DNA from: Nocardia pneumoniae NBRC 100136
GTDB lineage: Bacteria > Actinomycetota > Actinomycetes > Mycobacteriales > Mycobacteriaceae
DNA length: 64,000 nucleotides
Assembly (NCBI RefSeq): GCF_000308755.1
Contig: NZ_BAGF01000056.1
Span: 62,001 to 126,000, forward strand
Direction: 5' to 3'
The notes under the pieces are model-generated. The model searched no databases, was not told where the DNA came from, and saw nothing but the letters and a program-made list of their open reading frames with translations. Below are positions 20,558-30,437 of the stretch, piece after piece. A program made the translations under genes and the position numbers. How positions within the stretch are numbered: the first letter of the stretch is position 1; every line of letters begins with the position of its first letter.

Positions 20558-20604
20558 CTCCATAGTGGAATGTAAATCCAGCATAACCCTCCAAAGTGGA
20601 ATGT
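20558..20604. promoter_or_regulatory. Twin operator-like repeats upstream of the DUF1707 gene
   Basis: CTCCATAGTGGAATGT at 20558-20573 and CTCCAAAGTGGAATGT at 20589-20604 are 15/16 identical direct repeats whose starts are exactly 31 bp (three helical turns) apart. Each contains a CCA-nnn-TGG dyad. They begin 26 bp upstream of the DUF1707 start. The region is more A/T-rich than its surroundings, as expected for a promoter. Confidence 0.6.
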
Positions 20605-20758
20605 CAACTCTGCGTGCTTCTCGTGCGGAAAAGGCGACTTCGCACGGCCTGGCGGTAGTGTTCGGAGCCTCGGGTACAGGAGTATGGACAAGTGTTCAGC
20701 TCGCGGGCCCGCCGAGCGGCCGGACCGTGTCATCGGTGAATTCGCTCAGGAGGCACAG

Positions 20759-21844
20759 ATGTCGGAAACCGTGCGTGGGGTCGTGGCGCGCAGCAAAGGC
20801 GCGCCGGTCGAGCTCGTCGACGTGGTGATTCCCGATCCGGGACCGCACGACGTGGTGGTGCGGGTACAGGCCTGCGGGGTGTGCCACACCGACCTGCACT
20901 ACCGCGAAGGCGGGATCACCGACGACTTCCCATTCCTGCTCGGCCACGAGGCCGCGGGCGTGGTGGAAACCGTCGGCGGCGCGGTCACCCACGTGACACC
21001 GGGCGACTATGTGATCCTCAATTGGCGCGCCGTCTGCGGCGAGTGCCGGGCCTGCAAGCGCGGCCGTCCCTGGTACTGCTTCGACAGTCATAACGCGAGC
21101 GAGACGATGACGCTCACCGACGGCACCGCACTGACCCCCGCCCTCGGTATCGGCGCGTTCGTGGACAAGACCCTGGTGCACGAAGGGCAGTGCACCAAGA
21201 TCGACCCGGAAGCCGACCCGGCGGTTGCGGGGCTGCTCGGCTGCGGCGTGATGGCGGGCCTGGGTGCGGCGATGCACACCGGCAACGTCTCGCCCGGCGA
21301 CACCGTCGCGGTGATCGGCTGCGGCGGCGTCGGCGACGCGGCGATCGCCGGTGCGCGCCTGGCCGGAGCGAAGACCATCATCGCCGTCGACCGGGACGCC
21401 AGGAAGCTGTCCTGGGCCGACCAATTCGGTGCCACCCACACGGTGGACGCGACCACCGAGGACGTGGTCGAGAAGATCCAGGAATACACCGGCGGCTGGG
21501 GCGCCGACGTCGTCATCGACGCGGTCGGCCGACCGGAGACCTGGAAACAGGCGTTCTACGGCCGCGACCTGGCGGGCACGGTGGTCCTCGTCGGCGTGCC
21601 GACCCCGGACATGGTCATCGAGATGCCGCTGCTCGACCTGTTCTCCCGCGGCGGCGCGCTGAAATCCTCCTGGTACGGCGACTGTTTGCCGGAACGCGAT
21701 TTCCCCGCCCTGATCGACCTGTACCGCCAGGGCCGCCTGCCGCTGGACCGGTTCGTCACCGAACGCATCGGACTGGCCGAGGTGGAGCAGGCCTTCGACA
21801 AGATGCACACCGGTGACGTGCTGCGCTCGGTGGTGGTCTGGTGA
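20759..21844 (+). CDS. mscR: Mycothiol-dependent formaldehyde dehydrogenase / S-nitrosomycothiol reductase
   Basis: A 361-residue zinc alcohol dehydrogenase closely matching the mycobacterial MscR (Rv2259) family, which oxidises S-hydroxymethylmycothiol and reduces S-nitrosomycothiol. Catalytic zinc ligands are C42 (GVCHTD) and H63 (LLGHEAAG). The structural zinc site is C93, C96, C99 and C107. The NAD-binding motif is [15 protein letters not shown] near residue 185. ATG 20759 has AGGAGG 6 bases upstream. The next gene starts inside its stop codon (GTGA), and this mscR-MBL pairing is the same as Rv2259-Rv2260. Mycothiol dependence is inferred from the family and organism. Confidence 0.93.
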   Translation: MSETVRGVVARSKGAPVELVDVVIPDPGPHDVVVRVQACGVCHTDLHYREGGITDDFPFLLGHEAAGVVETVGGAVTHVTPGDYVILNWRAVCGECRACKRGRPWYCFDSHNASETMTLTDGTALTPALGIGAFVDKTLVHEGQCTKIDPEADPAVAGLLGCGVMAGLGAAMHTGNVSPGDTVAVIGCGGVGDAAIAGARLAGAKTIIAVDRDARKLSWADQFGATHTVDATTEDVVEKIQEYTGGWGADVVIDAVGRPETWKQAFYGRDLAGTVVLVGVPTPDMVIEMPLLDLFSRGGALKSSWYGDCLPERDFPALIDLYRQGRLPLDRFVTERIGLAEVEQAFDKMHTGDVLRSVVVW

Positions 21845-22467
21845 CGGCCCGCATCGATCGTGTGGTCACCTCGGGCGCCTTCACTCTCGACGGCGGCACC
21901 TGGGCGGTGGACAACAACGTCTGGCTGGTCGGCGACGACGACGAGGTGATCGTCATCGATGCCGCGCACGACGCCGATCCGATCGTCGCGGCGGTGGCGG
22001 GCCGGTCCGTCCGCGCGATCGTGTGCACCCACGGGCACAACGATCACGTGACGGTCGCCCCCGAACTCGCCCAGCGCTTGGACGCCCCGATCCTGCTGCA
22101 TCCCGGCGACGAACCGCTGTGGCGGATGACCCATCCGGACGCCGGGTACCGACCACTTGCGGACGGCGAGCGGATTCGCTTGGCAGGAAATGAGATTCAC
22201 GTCCTGCACACGCCTGGCCACTCCCCCGGATCGGTCTCGCTGCATGTACCCGAGGCGAAGGCGGTGTTCACCGGAGACACCCTGTTCTCCGGCGGACCCG
22301 GCGCGACCGGGCGCTCGTTCTCGGATTTCGGCACGATCATCGAGTCGATCCGTGATCGGCTGCTGACTCTCCCGGAGGACACCACGGTGCACACCGGACA
22401 CGGCGACTCCACCACCATCGGCGCCGAGAAACCCGGGCTGGCCGAGTGGATCGCCCGCGGCCACTGA
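21841..22467 (+). CDS. MBL-fold metallo-hydrolase (Rv2260-like)
   Basis: A 208-residue metallo-beta-lactamase-fold enzyme. The HxHxDH metal motif is THGHNDHV with H64, H66, D68 and H69. Further ligands are in [33 protein letters not shown] and the terminal [12 protein letters not shown]. The arrangement is that of glyoxalase II-like thioester hydrolases. Translation begins at GTG 21841, overlapping the mscR stop by 4 bases. Coupling to mscR suggests that it hydrolyses an acyl-mycothiol product such as S-formylmycothiol; this is inference from context. Confidence 0.9.
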   Translation: MTARIDRVVTSGAFTLDGGTWAVDNNVWLVGDDDEVIVIDAAHDADPIVAAVAGRSVRAIVCTHGHNDHVTVAPELAQRLDAPILLHPGDEPLWRMTHPDAGYRPLADGERIRLAGNEIHVLHTPGHSPGSVSLHVPEAKAVFTGDTLFSGGPGATGRSFSDFGTIIESIRDRLLTLPEDTTVHTGHGDSTTIGAEKPGLAEWIARGH

Positions 22468-22480
22468 CGACCGCGGGCGA
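22451..22480. terminator. Terminator between the mscR operon and kdpC
   Basis: TCGCCCGCGG at 22451-22460 pairs perfectly with CCGCGGGCGA at 22471-22480 (10-bp stem, 10-base loop). The hairpin includes the stop codon of the MBL gene. kdpC ends at 22508 on the opposite strand, so it may end transcription from both sides. Confidence 0.6.
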
Positions 22481-22507
22481 ACGACTTCGCCCAGGCCACA
22501 GGATGCG

Positions 22508-23377
22508 TCAGCCCCGGTACGGATAGCGATGGTCCAGGTCCAGGTTCAGCTGGAGAACATCGACGTGCGGCTCGCCGAGGAACCCGAAGGTCCGGCCGTT
22601 GGTGTGTGCGTCCACCAGAGCGCGCACCTGCTCCTCGGGAACGCCGCGCGCCTTCGCGACGCGAGCGACCTGGATGGCCGCGTACTCCGGGGAGATGTGC
22701 GGGTCCAGCCCGCTGCCGCTCTCCGTGACGGCGTCGGCGGGCACCGCCGGGGCGGCGGGGGCATCACCGTGGATCGGCACGATGCGGCCGACCGAGTAGT
22801 CCTGGCCGGGCTCGGCGCATTCGACCCGCACGCCGCGATAGGTGCCGAGGAACGGCTGCGCCGGGCATGCCTCGTTCACGCTGACCACCTGCACCGGACG
22901 CGACACGTCTCCGTCGGCGTCACGCGGGCCGATCACCGAGACAACCGCGCCCACACCGTTTTTCGTGCAGAACGGACGGCTGCCGTCGACCCCCTCACGG
23001 TCACCGACCTCCTTGCTCCGCGTGCACACCTGGGTCAGCAGACTCTTGCGCGAGGCGGTGTCGACGATGTCCTCCGGGCCGAGGTTGCTCGCCGCGGTGG
23101 ACAGCGGGTCGTATCCGTCGCCGGCGGCGGACGGACGGCTCTGGAAGTACTGCACCAGGGCGGCGCCGTCGGCGTCGGTGAACGACTGCCCGATCAGGCT
23201 GGAACCCACGGTCGTCGCGTTCGCGCCGACCAGCGAGCCGTCCGCCTTCTCACGCAGACCGGGCAGCTGCGCGACCGCGAAAACCGCCAGCGGATAGACG
23301 ATTCCGGTGATCACCGTGAGCACGAGCAGCGCGCGCAGCGCGGCGACATGTTGCCGGATCCAGGTCGAATAGCGCAT
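22508..23377 (-). CDS. kdpC: Potassium-transporting ATPase subunit KdpC
   Basis: The KdpC subunit of the KdpFABC potassium pump, with one N-terminal helix (ALLVLTVITGIVYPLAVFAV) and an exported domain. Family stretches are GSSLIGQSFTD, YFQSRPSAAGDGYDPLSTAASNLGP (in part) and the C-terminal SGSGLDPHISPEYA, VPEEQVRALVDAHT and FLGEPHVDVLQLNLDLD. At 289 residues it is clearly longer than the ~190-residue E. coli protein. The excess is an inserted segment at ~115-195 carrying four cysteines (VCTR, FCTK, EACPA, VECAE). It follows kdpB with a 1-bp gap. Confidence 0.95.
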   Translation of the reverse strand: MRYSTWIRQHVAALRALLVLTVITGIVYPLAVFAVAQLPGLREKADGSLVGANATTVGSSLIGQSFTDADGAALVQYFQSRPSAAGDGYDPLSTAASNLGPEDIVDTASRKSLLTQVCTRSKEVGDREGVDGSRPFCTKNGVGAVVSVIGPRDADGDVSRPVQVVSVNEACPAQPFLGTYRGVRVECAEPGQDYSVGRIVPIHGDAPAAPAVPADAVTESGSGLDPHISPEYAAIQVARVAKARGVPEEQVRALVDAHTNGRTFGFLGEPHVDVLQLNLDLDHRYPYRG

Positions 23378-23378
23378 G

Positions 23379-25535
23379 TCAGGACATCCCGGGGAGGAAG
23401 TGGACCACGAGGTCGATGAGTTTGATGCCGAGGAACGGCGCGATGATGCCGCCGAGCCCGTACAGAGTCAGGTTGCGCGTCAGCAGCTTCGAGGCGTTCG
23501 ACGGCCGGTAGCGCACGCCGCGCAGCGCCAGCGGGATCAGCGCGACGATGACGACGGCGTTGAAGATCACCGCGGACAAGATCGCCGACTGCGGGCTGGC
23601 CAGCCGCATGACGTTGAGCACGTCCAGGCCGGGGAACAGCGTCACGAACAACGCGGGAATGATCGCGAAGTACTTGGCGATGTCGTTGGCGATGGAAAAC
23701 GTGGTGAGCGCGCCGCGGGTGATGAGCAACTGCTTGCCGATCTCCACGATCTCGATCAACTTGGTCGGATCGGAGTCCAGATCGACCATGTTGCCCGCTT
23801 CTTTGGCCGCCGAGGTGCCGGTGTTCATCGCCACGCCCACGTCGGCCTGGGCCAGGGCGGGCGCGTCATTGGTGCCGTCGCCGGTCATCGCGACCAGGCG
23901 TCCACCGTCCTGCTCGGTCTTGATCAGCGCGAGCTTGTCCTCCGGCGTGGCCTCGGCCAAGAAATCGTCGACTCCGGCCTCGTCCGCGATCGCCTTGGCG
24001 GTCAACGGGTTGTCACCGGTGATCATCACCGTGCGGATGCCCATCCGGCGCATCTCGTCGAACCGCTCCCGCATGCCCTGCTTCACCACGTCCTTGAGGT
24101 GGATCACGCCGAGCACCCTGGCCGCACCGTCGACGATCTGGCCGACGACCAGCGGCGTGCCGCCCGCGGCGGAGATGCCGTCGACGGTCGCGCCGAGTTC
24201 GTCGGGCACCGCACCGCCGTTGCCACGCACCCACTCGGTGACCGCGCTCGCCGCGCCCTTGCGCAACTGGCGACCGTCCAGGTCCACGCCCGACATCCGG
24301 GTCTGCGCGGTGAACTCGACCCACTCCGCGTGGGTCAGCTCACCCGCCGTCCGCTCCCGCAGACCATAGGCCTCTTTGGCGTAGACGACGATGGAGCGGC
24401 CCTCCGGCGTCTCGTCGGCGAGGCTGGAAAGCTGTGCGGCGTCGGCCAATTCGTCCTTGCTCACGCCTGGCGCCGGGACGAAGTCCGCGGCCTGGCGGTT
24501 GCCGAGGGTGATGGTGCCGGTCTTGTCCAGCAGCAATGTGTTCACATCGCCCGCGGCCTCGACGGCACGGCCGGACATGGCGAGCACATTGCGCTGCACG
24601 AGGCGATCCATGCCCGCGATGCCGATGGCCGACAGCAGCGCGCCGATCGTCGTCGGGATCAGGCACACCAGCAGCGAGACCAGCACGATGCCGGTGACGC
24701 CGTGCACGTCCAGCGCCGAGCTGTCCGGCACCCCTGGGTTGTTCGCCTTGCTGAAGATCGCCAGCGGCTGCAACGTGGCGACCGCGAAGACGAAGATGAC
24801 GGTCAGCGCCGCGAGCAGGATGTTCAGCGCGATCTCGTTCGGCGTCTTCTGCCTGCTCGCGCCCTCGACCAGGGCGATCATCTTGTCGATGAAGCTCTGG
24901 CCCGGCTCCTGGGTGATCCGTACGACGATCCGGTCCGACAGCACGGTGGTGCCGCCGGTCACCGCCGAACGGTCGCCGCCGGACTCCCTGATCACGGGCG
25001 CCGACTCGCCGGTGATGGCCGACTCGTCCACCGAGGCGATGCCCTCGACCACGTCGCCGTCGCCGGGGATGACCTCGCCCGCTTCGACCACCACATGGTC
25101 GCCGGGACGCAGTTCCGGTGCGGCGACCCGCTCTTCGACCACCCGGGCGCCCGGCGACCAGTCGGCCAGCCGCCTGGCGACCGTGTCGGTCTTGGCCTTG
25201 CGCAGCGTGTCGGCCTGCGCCTTGCCCCTGCCTTCGGCGACGGCCTCGGCCAGGTTCGCGAAGATCACTGTGAGCCACAGCCACACGACGATCGCCCAGG
25301 CGAAGAAGCTCGGATCGACCAGCGCGAGGATGGTCGACCACACCGCGCCCAGCTCGACGATCAGCATCACGGGGTTGCGCCAGAGGGTGCGCGGATCGAG
25401 CTTGCGCACCGCGTCCGGCAACGAGGTCAGCAGCATCTTGGGGTCGAGCACCCCGGCCTGGACACCCTTGCCCCGCCGCGGCCGCTGGGGTCCGGCCGCC
25501 GCGGAGACGTCTTTCTCGATGACGGGACTGGACAT
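23379..25535 (-). CDS. kdpB: Potassium-transporting ATPase ATP-binding subunit KdpB
   Basis: A 718-residue P-type ATPase, the energy-coupling subunit of KdpFABC. The phosphorylated aspartate is D337 in [13 protein letters not shown]. The actuator motif is [12 protein letters not shown] at ~170-181, and the hinge is [20 protein letters not shown]. The N-terminal ~30 residues are a polar extension ([14 protein letters not shown]). The membrane motif [15 protein letters not shown] is the KdpB-specific version. It lies between kdpA (1-bp gap) and kdpC (1-bp gap), so the operon is tightly packed. Confidence 0.97.
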   Translation of the reverse strand: MSSPVIEKDVSAAAGPQRPRRGKGVQAGVLDPKMLLTSLPDAVRKLDPRTLWRNPVMLIVELGAVWSTILALVDPSFFAWAIVVWLWLTVIFANLAEAVAEGRGKAQADTLRKAKTDTVARRLADWSPGARVVEERVAAPELRPGDHVVVEAGEVIPGDGDVVEGIASVDESAITGESAPVIRESGGDRSAVTGGTTVLSDRIVVRITQEPGQSFIDKMIALVEGASRQKTPNEIALNILLAALTVIFVFAVATLQPLAIFSKANNPGVPDSSALDVHGVTGIVLVSLLVCLIPTTIGALLSAIGIAGMDRLVQRNVLAMSGRAVEAAGDVNTLLLDKTGTITLGNRQAADFVPAPGVSKDELADAAQLSSLADETPEGRSIVVYAKEAYGLRERTAGELTHAEWVEFTAQTRMSGVDLDGRQLRKGAASAVTEWVRGNGGAVPDELGATVDGISAAGGTPLVVGQIVDGAARVLGVIHLKDVVKQGMRERFDEMRRMGIRTVMITGDNPLTAKAIADEAGVDDFLAEATPEDKLALIKTEQDGGRLVAMTGDGTNDAPALAQADVGVAMNTGTSAAKEAGNMVDLDSDPTKLIEIVEIGKQLLITRGALTTFSIANDIAKYFAIIPALFVTLFPGLDVLNVMRLASPQSAILSAVIFNAVVIVALIPLALRGVRYRPSNASKLLTRNLTLYGLGGIIAPFLGIKLIDLVVHFLPGMS

Positions 25536-25536
25536 G

Positions 25537-27207
25537 TCAGTGGATTCCTTCGGCGAGCGGCCCGAGCGCGAGCGCGGGCAGGAAGGTGAGCGCGACCAGG
25601 ATCACCGTCACACCGACGACCATGCCGACGAACTGCGGCCGGTGCGTCGGCAAGGTGCCGATCGACTCCGGGGTGGTGCCTTGCTGCGCTAGCGAACCGG
25701 CCAGCGCGAGCACGACGATGATCGGCAGGAAGCGGCCGAAGACCATGGCGAGGCCGAGCGCGGTGTTGTACCACTCGGTGTTGCCGGTCAGCCCCGCGAA
25801 CGCCGAGCCGTTGTTGTTGGCCGCGGATGTGAACGCGTACAGCACCTCCGACAGGCCGTGCGGCCCGGAGTTGAGCATGCTGGCCCGTTGTCCCGGCAGC
25901 GCCATCGCCGCGGCCGTGCCCACCAGGACGATCAGCGGGCTGATCAGGAAATAGGTAGCGGCGAGCTTGATTTCGCGCGGCGTGATCTTCTTGCCGAGGT
26001 ATTCCGGAGTACGCCCGACCATGAGGCCCGCCACGAACACCGTGATCACCGCCAGGATCAGCATGCCGTACAGGCCCGATCCCACGCCGCCCGGCGCGAC
26101 CTCGCCGAGCTGCATGTCGAACATGGCCATCAGGCCACCGAGGCTCGTGTACGAGTCGTGGAACGAGTCGACCGCGCCGGTCGAGGTCAGCGTGGTCGAC
26201 GCGGCGAAGGTGGCCGAATTCGCCACGCCGAAGCGCTGTTCCACGCCCTCCATCGACGCGCCGATCGCGGTCGGCACGGTCCCGTGGTGCTGGAGCTGGA
26301 ACAGGTTGGTCAGCGTCACGCCGATCAGTGCGATCGTCCCCATCACCGCGACGATCGCGTAGCCCTGCTTGCGACTGCCCACCATCCGGCCGAAGGTGCG
26401 CGGCAGCGAGAAGCTGATCACCAGCAGGAGGAATATCTCCAGCCAGTTGGTCCAGACCGTCGGGTTCTCGAAGGGGTGCGACGAATTGGCGTTGTAGAAG
26501 CCGCCGCCGTTGGTGCCCAGTTCCTTGATCACCTCCTGGCTGGCGACCGGTCCGCCGGTGATGGTCTGCTGGGAGCCGTTCAGGGTCTGCGCCACCTGGT
26601 CGTGCAGGTGGAAGTTCTGGATCACGCCGCCCGCGATCAGGACCAGCGCGAACACGAACGCGATCGGCAGCAGGATGCGCAGCGTGCCGCGCACCAGATC
26701 CACCCAGAAGTTGCCCAGATCGCCGGTGTGCCTGCGGGCGAAGCCACGCACCAGGGCGATCGCCACCGCTATGCCGACCGCCGCGGAGACGAAGTTCTGC
26801 ACCGCGAGCCCGGCCATCTGCACCAGGTGCCCTTGGGTCGATTCACCGGAGTAGTTCTGCCAGTTCGTGTTGGTCACGAAGCTGACCGCGGTGTTCCAGG
26901 CCAGTGCGGGCGTCATCTCGGTGGCCGGATCGTTCAGGTGCAGCGGCAGCCTGCCCTGCACGAGCTGGAAGAAGAACAGGAACAGGATGCCTACGGCAGA
27001 GAAGGCCAGCACGCTGCGTGCGTACACCGGCCATGTCTGCTCCACCTCGGGCTGCGCGCCGATCGCGCGATAGACCACGCGCTCGACCCGAGAATGCGTG
27101 CGGCCGTTGTAGACCCGGTACATATAGTCGCCCAGCGGTACGTGCGCCAGCGCCAGCGCCAGGATCAGGGCGGCCACGAAGGCGATCCCCGCGGTTGTCG
27201 TGCTCAC
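25537..27207 (-). CDS. kdpA: Potassium-transporting ATPase potassium-binding subunit KdpA
   Basis: A 556-residue channel-like subunit with about ten membrane helices that selects potassium in the KdpFABC complex. Selectivity-loop sequences are visible as [36 protein letters not shown] and [17 protein letters not shown]. The N-terminus is helical ([20 protein letters not shown]). The start at 27207 follows the kdpF stop at 27208 without a gap. The length is normal for the family, and no changes are seen in the key glycines. Confidence 0.97.
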   Translation of the reverse strand: MSTTTAGIAFVAALILALALAHVPLGDYMYRVYNGRTHSRVERVVYRAIGAQPEVEQTWPVYARSVLAFSAVGILFLFFFQLVQGRLPLHLNDPATEMTPALAWNTAVSFVTNTNWQNYSGESTQGHLVQMAGLAVQNFVSAAVGIAVAIALVRGFARRHTGDLGNFWVDLVRGTLRILLPIAFVFALVLIAGGVIQNFHLHDQVAQTLNGSQQTITGGPVASQEVIKELGTNGGGFYNANSSHPFENPTVWTNWLEIFLLLVISFSLPRTFGRMVGSRKQGYAIVAVMGTIALIGVTLTNLFQLQHHGTVPTAIGASMEGVEQRFGVANSATFAASTTLTSTGAVDSFHDSYTSLGGLMAMFDMQLGEVAPGGVGSGLYGMLILAVITVFVAGLMVGRTPEYLGKKITPREIKLAATYFLISPLIVLVGTAAAMALPGQRASMLNSGPHGLSEVLYAFTSAANNNGSAFAGLTGNTEWYNTALGLAMVFGRFLPIIVVLALAGSLAQQGTTPESIGTLPTHRPQFVGMVVGVTVILVALTFLPALALGPLAEGIH

Positions 27208-27294
27208 TCAGAACCTCTCGGGGAACAGCAATGCCGCGAACAGGTAGATCGCGACACCGACAGCGAGAACCAGACCGATCAGATTCGCGGTCAC
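27208..27294 (-). CDS. kdpF: KdpF small membrane subunit
   Basis: A 28-residue single-helix protein from GTG 27294, with core LIGLVLAVGVAIYLFAALLF and a charged PERF end, the usual KdpF pattern (a ~29-residue peptide stabilising the Kdp complex). Its stop abuts the kdpA start. Its GTG overlaps the stop of the 27-codon ORF upstream (GTGA), so the two are translationally coupled. Confidence 0.88.
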   Translation of the reverse strand: MTANLIGLVLAVGVAIYLFAALLFPERF

Positions 27295-27374
27295 AGCTTC
27301 TCCACCCCGCGCTGGACCAGCCCCAACAGCGCGAACACCGCGATGGTGAGCACCGTGAACACGACGACCGACAT
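27291..27374 (-). CDS. 27-residue membrane peptide at the head of the kdp operon
   Basis: An ATG at 27374 with GGAGG 10 bases upstream opens a 27-codon frame ending in TGA at 27291, overlapping the kdpF start by 4 bases. The peptide is one hydrophobic helix (VVVFTVLTIAVFALLGLV) followed by a charged end QRGVEKL. The Shine-Dalgarno, the stop-start overlap and the position as the first cistron argue that it is translated. Similar unnamed short ORFs precede kdpF in some actinobacteria. A role as an extra Kdp subunit or a sensor peptide is inference only. Confidence 0.7.
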   Translation of the reverse strand: MSVVVFTVLTIAVFALLGLVQRGVEKL

Positions 27375-27668
27375 GACTCGTCAACCTCCATCCGCGCGCC
27401 ATGCTTCGGCGCGTCAGGGCGAGTGAAGCGCCCACGCGGCTGTCTCGACCGGTTCCTGACGACTTCTTGACGGCCCGGTGCTCGGCATTTGCGGTTCATT
27501 GACACGCCGGACAAAGCCGCAAGTATCGCGTCAAAGTACGCGGCCCAACTGTCAACACACCGTAAAGATCGAGGTCGGCGCCAGGGACGCAGGTAGAAGT
27601 GGAGGGCCGGAGGCGGAGAACTCCAGCACGGCCGGTGGCATCCGCCGGGAGGAAAAGAGAGGATCGTC
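27375..27668. promoter_or_regulatory. Divergent promoter region between kdpFABC and kdpDE
   Basis: About 294 bp hold the promoters of both kdp transcripts. TTGACA occurs on the plus strand at 27499-27504 and, inverted, on the minus strand as TGTCAA at 27550-27555. They face outward as possible -35 elements for the divergent transcripts, though no convincing -10 is seen at ideal spacing. KdpE would be expected to bind here. No gene is seen. Confidence 0.4.
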
Positions 27669-27794
27669 ATGTCGGCAGTCGCGATTGTCGTCGGATTCGT
27701 CTGCTGCGCGCTGATCATCCGCGCGTTCGGGGCACGCGAGCAGGCGCGGCGCCCGCGGCCCGTCGTGATCGAGGTGGAGGGTGCGCGGCGGTGA
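27669..27794 (+). CDS. 41-residue single-pass membrane protein before kdpD
   Basis: ATG 27669 is preceded by GAGAGGA at suitable distance. The 41-residue product has one helix (AVAIVVGFVCCALIIRAF) and then a basic tail (AREQARRPRPVVIEVEGARR), so it is predicted to insert with its tail in the cytoplasm. It ends 90 bp before the kdpD GTG and could share the kdpDE mRNA. The family is not recognised; the call rests on ribosome site, composition and operon position. Confidence 0.5.
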   Translation: MSAVAIVVGFVCCALIIRAFGAREQARRPRPVVIEVEGARR

Positions 27795-27884
27795 CGCGCG
27801 CACGACGCGGGCATATCGGGCACAGCGCGCCGGATCGGCCGCGGACCGCTGGGCCGGAGAGGCGCGACGCGCGATGATGAACGC

Positions 27885-30437
27885 GTGAAGCGCGGTCAGT
27901 TGCGGATCTACCTCGGCGCCGCGCCGGGAGTCGGCAAGACCTACGCCATGCTGGGCGAGGCCCACCGGCGGCTGGAGCGCGGCCGTGACGTGGTGGCCGC
28001 GGTGGTCGAAACGCACGGCAGGGAGAAGACCGCGCGGCTGCTCGAGGGCATCGAGCGCATTCCGCCGAAGATGATCGAGTATCGCGGCGCCACCTTCCCC
28101 GAACTCGATGTCGATGCGGTGCTGCGGCGCGCCCCCGCGGTGGTGCTGGTCGACGAGCTGGCGCACACCAACGCGCCCGGCAGCAAGCACGAGAAGCGCT
28201 GGCAGGACGTGGCGGACCTGCTCGACGCGGGCATCGACGTGATCTCCACGGTCAACGTGCAGCACCTGGAGAGCCTCAATGACGTCGTGCAACAGATCAC
28301 CGGCATCCAGCAACGCGAGACCGTGCCGGACGCGGTGGTGCGCGGGGCGGACCAGGTGGAGCTGGTCGACATCACGCCGGAAGCGCTGCGGCGCAGGCTT
28401 TCCCACGGCAACGTGTACGCCGCCGAGAAGATCGACGCGGCGCTGCGCAACTACTTCCGGGCGGGCAACCTCACCGCGCTGCGCGAACTGGCGCTGCTGT
28501 GGCTGGCCGACCAGGTCGACGCCGCGCTCGCCAAGTACCGGGCCGAACACAAGATCACCGAGCTGTGGGAGGCGCGCGAGCGCGTCGTGGTCGCGGTGAC
28601 CGGCGGGCCGGAGTCGGAGACGATCGTGCGCAGGGCCAGCCGCATCGCCACCAAATCCAGCGCCGACCTGGTGGTGGTGCACGTGGTGCGCGGCGACGGC
28701 TTGGCCGGTGTCTCCACCGAGCGCTTGGCGCGGCTGCGCGAACTCGCGGCCAGCCTGGACGCTTCGCTGCACACCGTCACCGGCGACGACGTGCCCACCG
28801 CCCTGCTCGAATTCGCCCGCGAGGTGAACGCGACCCAGCTGGTGCTCGGCACGTCGCGGCGCTCGCGCTGGGCGCGGATGTTCGACGAGGGCATCGGTTC
28901 CACGGTGGTGCAGCTGTCGGGCAAGATCGACGTCCACATGGTGACGCACGAGGAGGCCCATCGCGGATTCCGGCCGCCGACGCCGCACCTGCGCCGGCCG
29001 GTGTCCGCGTGGCTGGCCGCGGTGCTCGTGCCCGTCCTGGTGTGCGCGCTCAGCGCCGCGTACCTGGACGACGTGCTGGATCTCGGCGGGCTCAGCGCGG
29101 TGTTCGTGGTCGGCGTCGTCGCGGTGGCGCTGCTGGGCGGCGTGGTGCCCGCGGCGTTGTCGGCGCTGCTGTCCGGCCTGCTGTTGAACTGGTTCTTCGC
29201 ACCGCCGCGCTACAGCCTCACCATCGCCGAGCCGAACAGCTTCATCACCGTCGTCGTGCTGCTCATCGTCGCCGTAGCGGTGGCGGCCCTGGTCGACCTG
29301 GCGGCGAAGCGAACCAGACAGGCGCGCAAGGCCTCTCGGCAGGCGGAGCTGCTCACCATGTTCTCCGGCGCCATCCTGCACGGAGCGGACCTGCCCAAGC
29401 TGCTCGAGCAGATCCGGGAGACCTTCGCCCAGCGTGCGGTCGCCCTCGTCTCGGGCGATCAGGTATTGGCCGAGGTCGGCACCGATCCGCCGCGGCTGCC
29501 CTCGGACGCGGACACCGTGGTGGAGGCGGGCGACGCCCATCACTGGCTGTTGCTCGCGGGCCGACCGCTGGCCGCGGCCGACCGTCCGGTGCTCAACGCG
29601 GTGGCCAACCAGGCCGTCGCGCTGGTACGGCAGGCGCGCCTGGCCGAAGAGGCCAGCGCCGCCGCGGCGCTGCTGGAAGCCGACCGTTTGCGGCGGGCCT
29701 TGCTCTCGGCGGTCAGCCATGATCTGCGCACCCCGCTGGCCGGAGCCAAGGCTGCGGTGTCCAGCCTGCGCAGCGACGACATCGAATTCTCCGCCGAGGA
29801 CACCGCCGAACTCCTGGAGACGATCGAGGAATCGGTGGATCAGCTCACCGCGCTGGTCGGCAATCTGCTCGACTCCTCGCGGCTGGCCGTCGGCGTGGTC
29901 ACACCGCAGCTGCGGCGCGTGTACCTGGACGAGGCGGTACACCGCGCGCTGGTGAGCGTCGGCATGGGCGCCCGCGGGCTGCGCCGCGCCGCGATGGACC
30001 GGGTCAAGGTCGAGGTCGGCGACGTCTCGGTGCGCGCCGACAGCGGGCTGCTGGAACGAGTGCTGGCCAACCTGCTCGACAACGCCCTGCGGCACGCACC
30101 GCGCGACAGCGCCGTCCGGGTCACCGCCGAACGCACCGGCGACCGCGTCGCGATCGCCGTCGTCGACACCGGCCACGGCGTGCCGCACGGCACCGAGGAG
30201 CAGCTGTTCGAACCGTTCCAGCGCCTCGGCGACCGGGACAACACCACCGGCGTCGGGCTCGGCCTCTCGGTGGTGCGCGGATTCGTGGAGGCAATGGGCG
30301 GCACGGTGCACGCCGAGCCAACCCCGGGAGGAGGGTTGACCATGCTGGTCGAGCTGTCCGCCGACGGCATGCCGAACGCGAATGGCGCGATCGGCGAGGT
30401 CGCGCACGAGACGATGAGCGCAGGAGGTGAGGTGTGA
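27885..30437 (+). CDS. kdpD: Sensor histidine kinase KdpD
   Basis: An 850-residue osmosensing and potassium-sensing kinase. The N-terminal KdpD domain has a P-loop (LGAAPGVGKTYAMLGEA) and VVLVDELAHTNAPGSKHEKR. A universal-stress-protein domain follows at ~245-365 (VVVAVTGGPESETIVRRA). Four membrane helices lie at ~385-475, then a GAF-like region. The kinase core has SHDLRTPLAGAKAAVSSL, NLLDNALRHAPRDSAV and TTGVGLGLSVVRGFVEAMGG. Start is GTG 27885. It overlaps kdpE by 4 bases. It is transcribed away from kdpFABC, unlike E. coli where kdpDE follow kdpC. Confidence 0.96.
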   Translation: MKRGQLRIYLGAAPGVGKTYAMLGEAHRRLERGRDVVAAVVETHGREKTARLLEGIERIPPKMIEYRGATFPELDVDAVLRRAPAVVLVDELAHTNAPGSKHEKRWQDVADLLDAGIDVISTVNVQHLESLNDVVQQITGIQQRETVPDAVVRGADQVELVDITPEALRRRLSHGNVYAAEKIDAALRNYFRAGNLTALRELALLWLADQVDAALAKYRAEHKITELWEARERVVVAVTGGPESETIVRRASRIATKSSADLVVVHVVRGDGLAGVSTERLARLRELAASLDASLHTVTGDDVPTALLEFAREVNATQLVLGTSRRSRWARMFDEGIGSTVVQLSGKIDVHMVTHEEAHRGFRPPTPHLRRPVSAWLAAVLVPVLVCALSAAYLDDVLDLGGLSAVFVVGVVAVALLGGVVPAALSALLSGLLLNWFFAPPRYSLTIAEPNSFITVVVLLIVAVAVAALVDLAAKRTRQARKASRQAELLTMFSGAILHGADLPKLLEQIRETFAQRAVALVSGDQVLAEVGTDPPRLPSDADTVVEAGDAHHWLLLAGRPLAAADRPVLNAVANQAVALVRQARLAEEASAAAALLEADRLRRALLSAVSHDLRTPLAGAKAAVSSLRSDDIEFSAEDTAELLETIEESVDQLTALVGNLLDSSRLAVGVVTPQLRRVYLDEAVHRALVSVGMGARGLRRAAMDRVKVEVGDVSVRADSGLLERVLANLLDNALRHAPRDSAVRVTAERTGDRVAIAVVDTGHGVPHGTEEQLFEPFQRLGDRDNTTGVGLGLSVVRGFVEAMGGTVHAEPTPGGGLTMLVELSADGMPNANGAIGEVAHETMSAGGEV

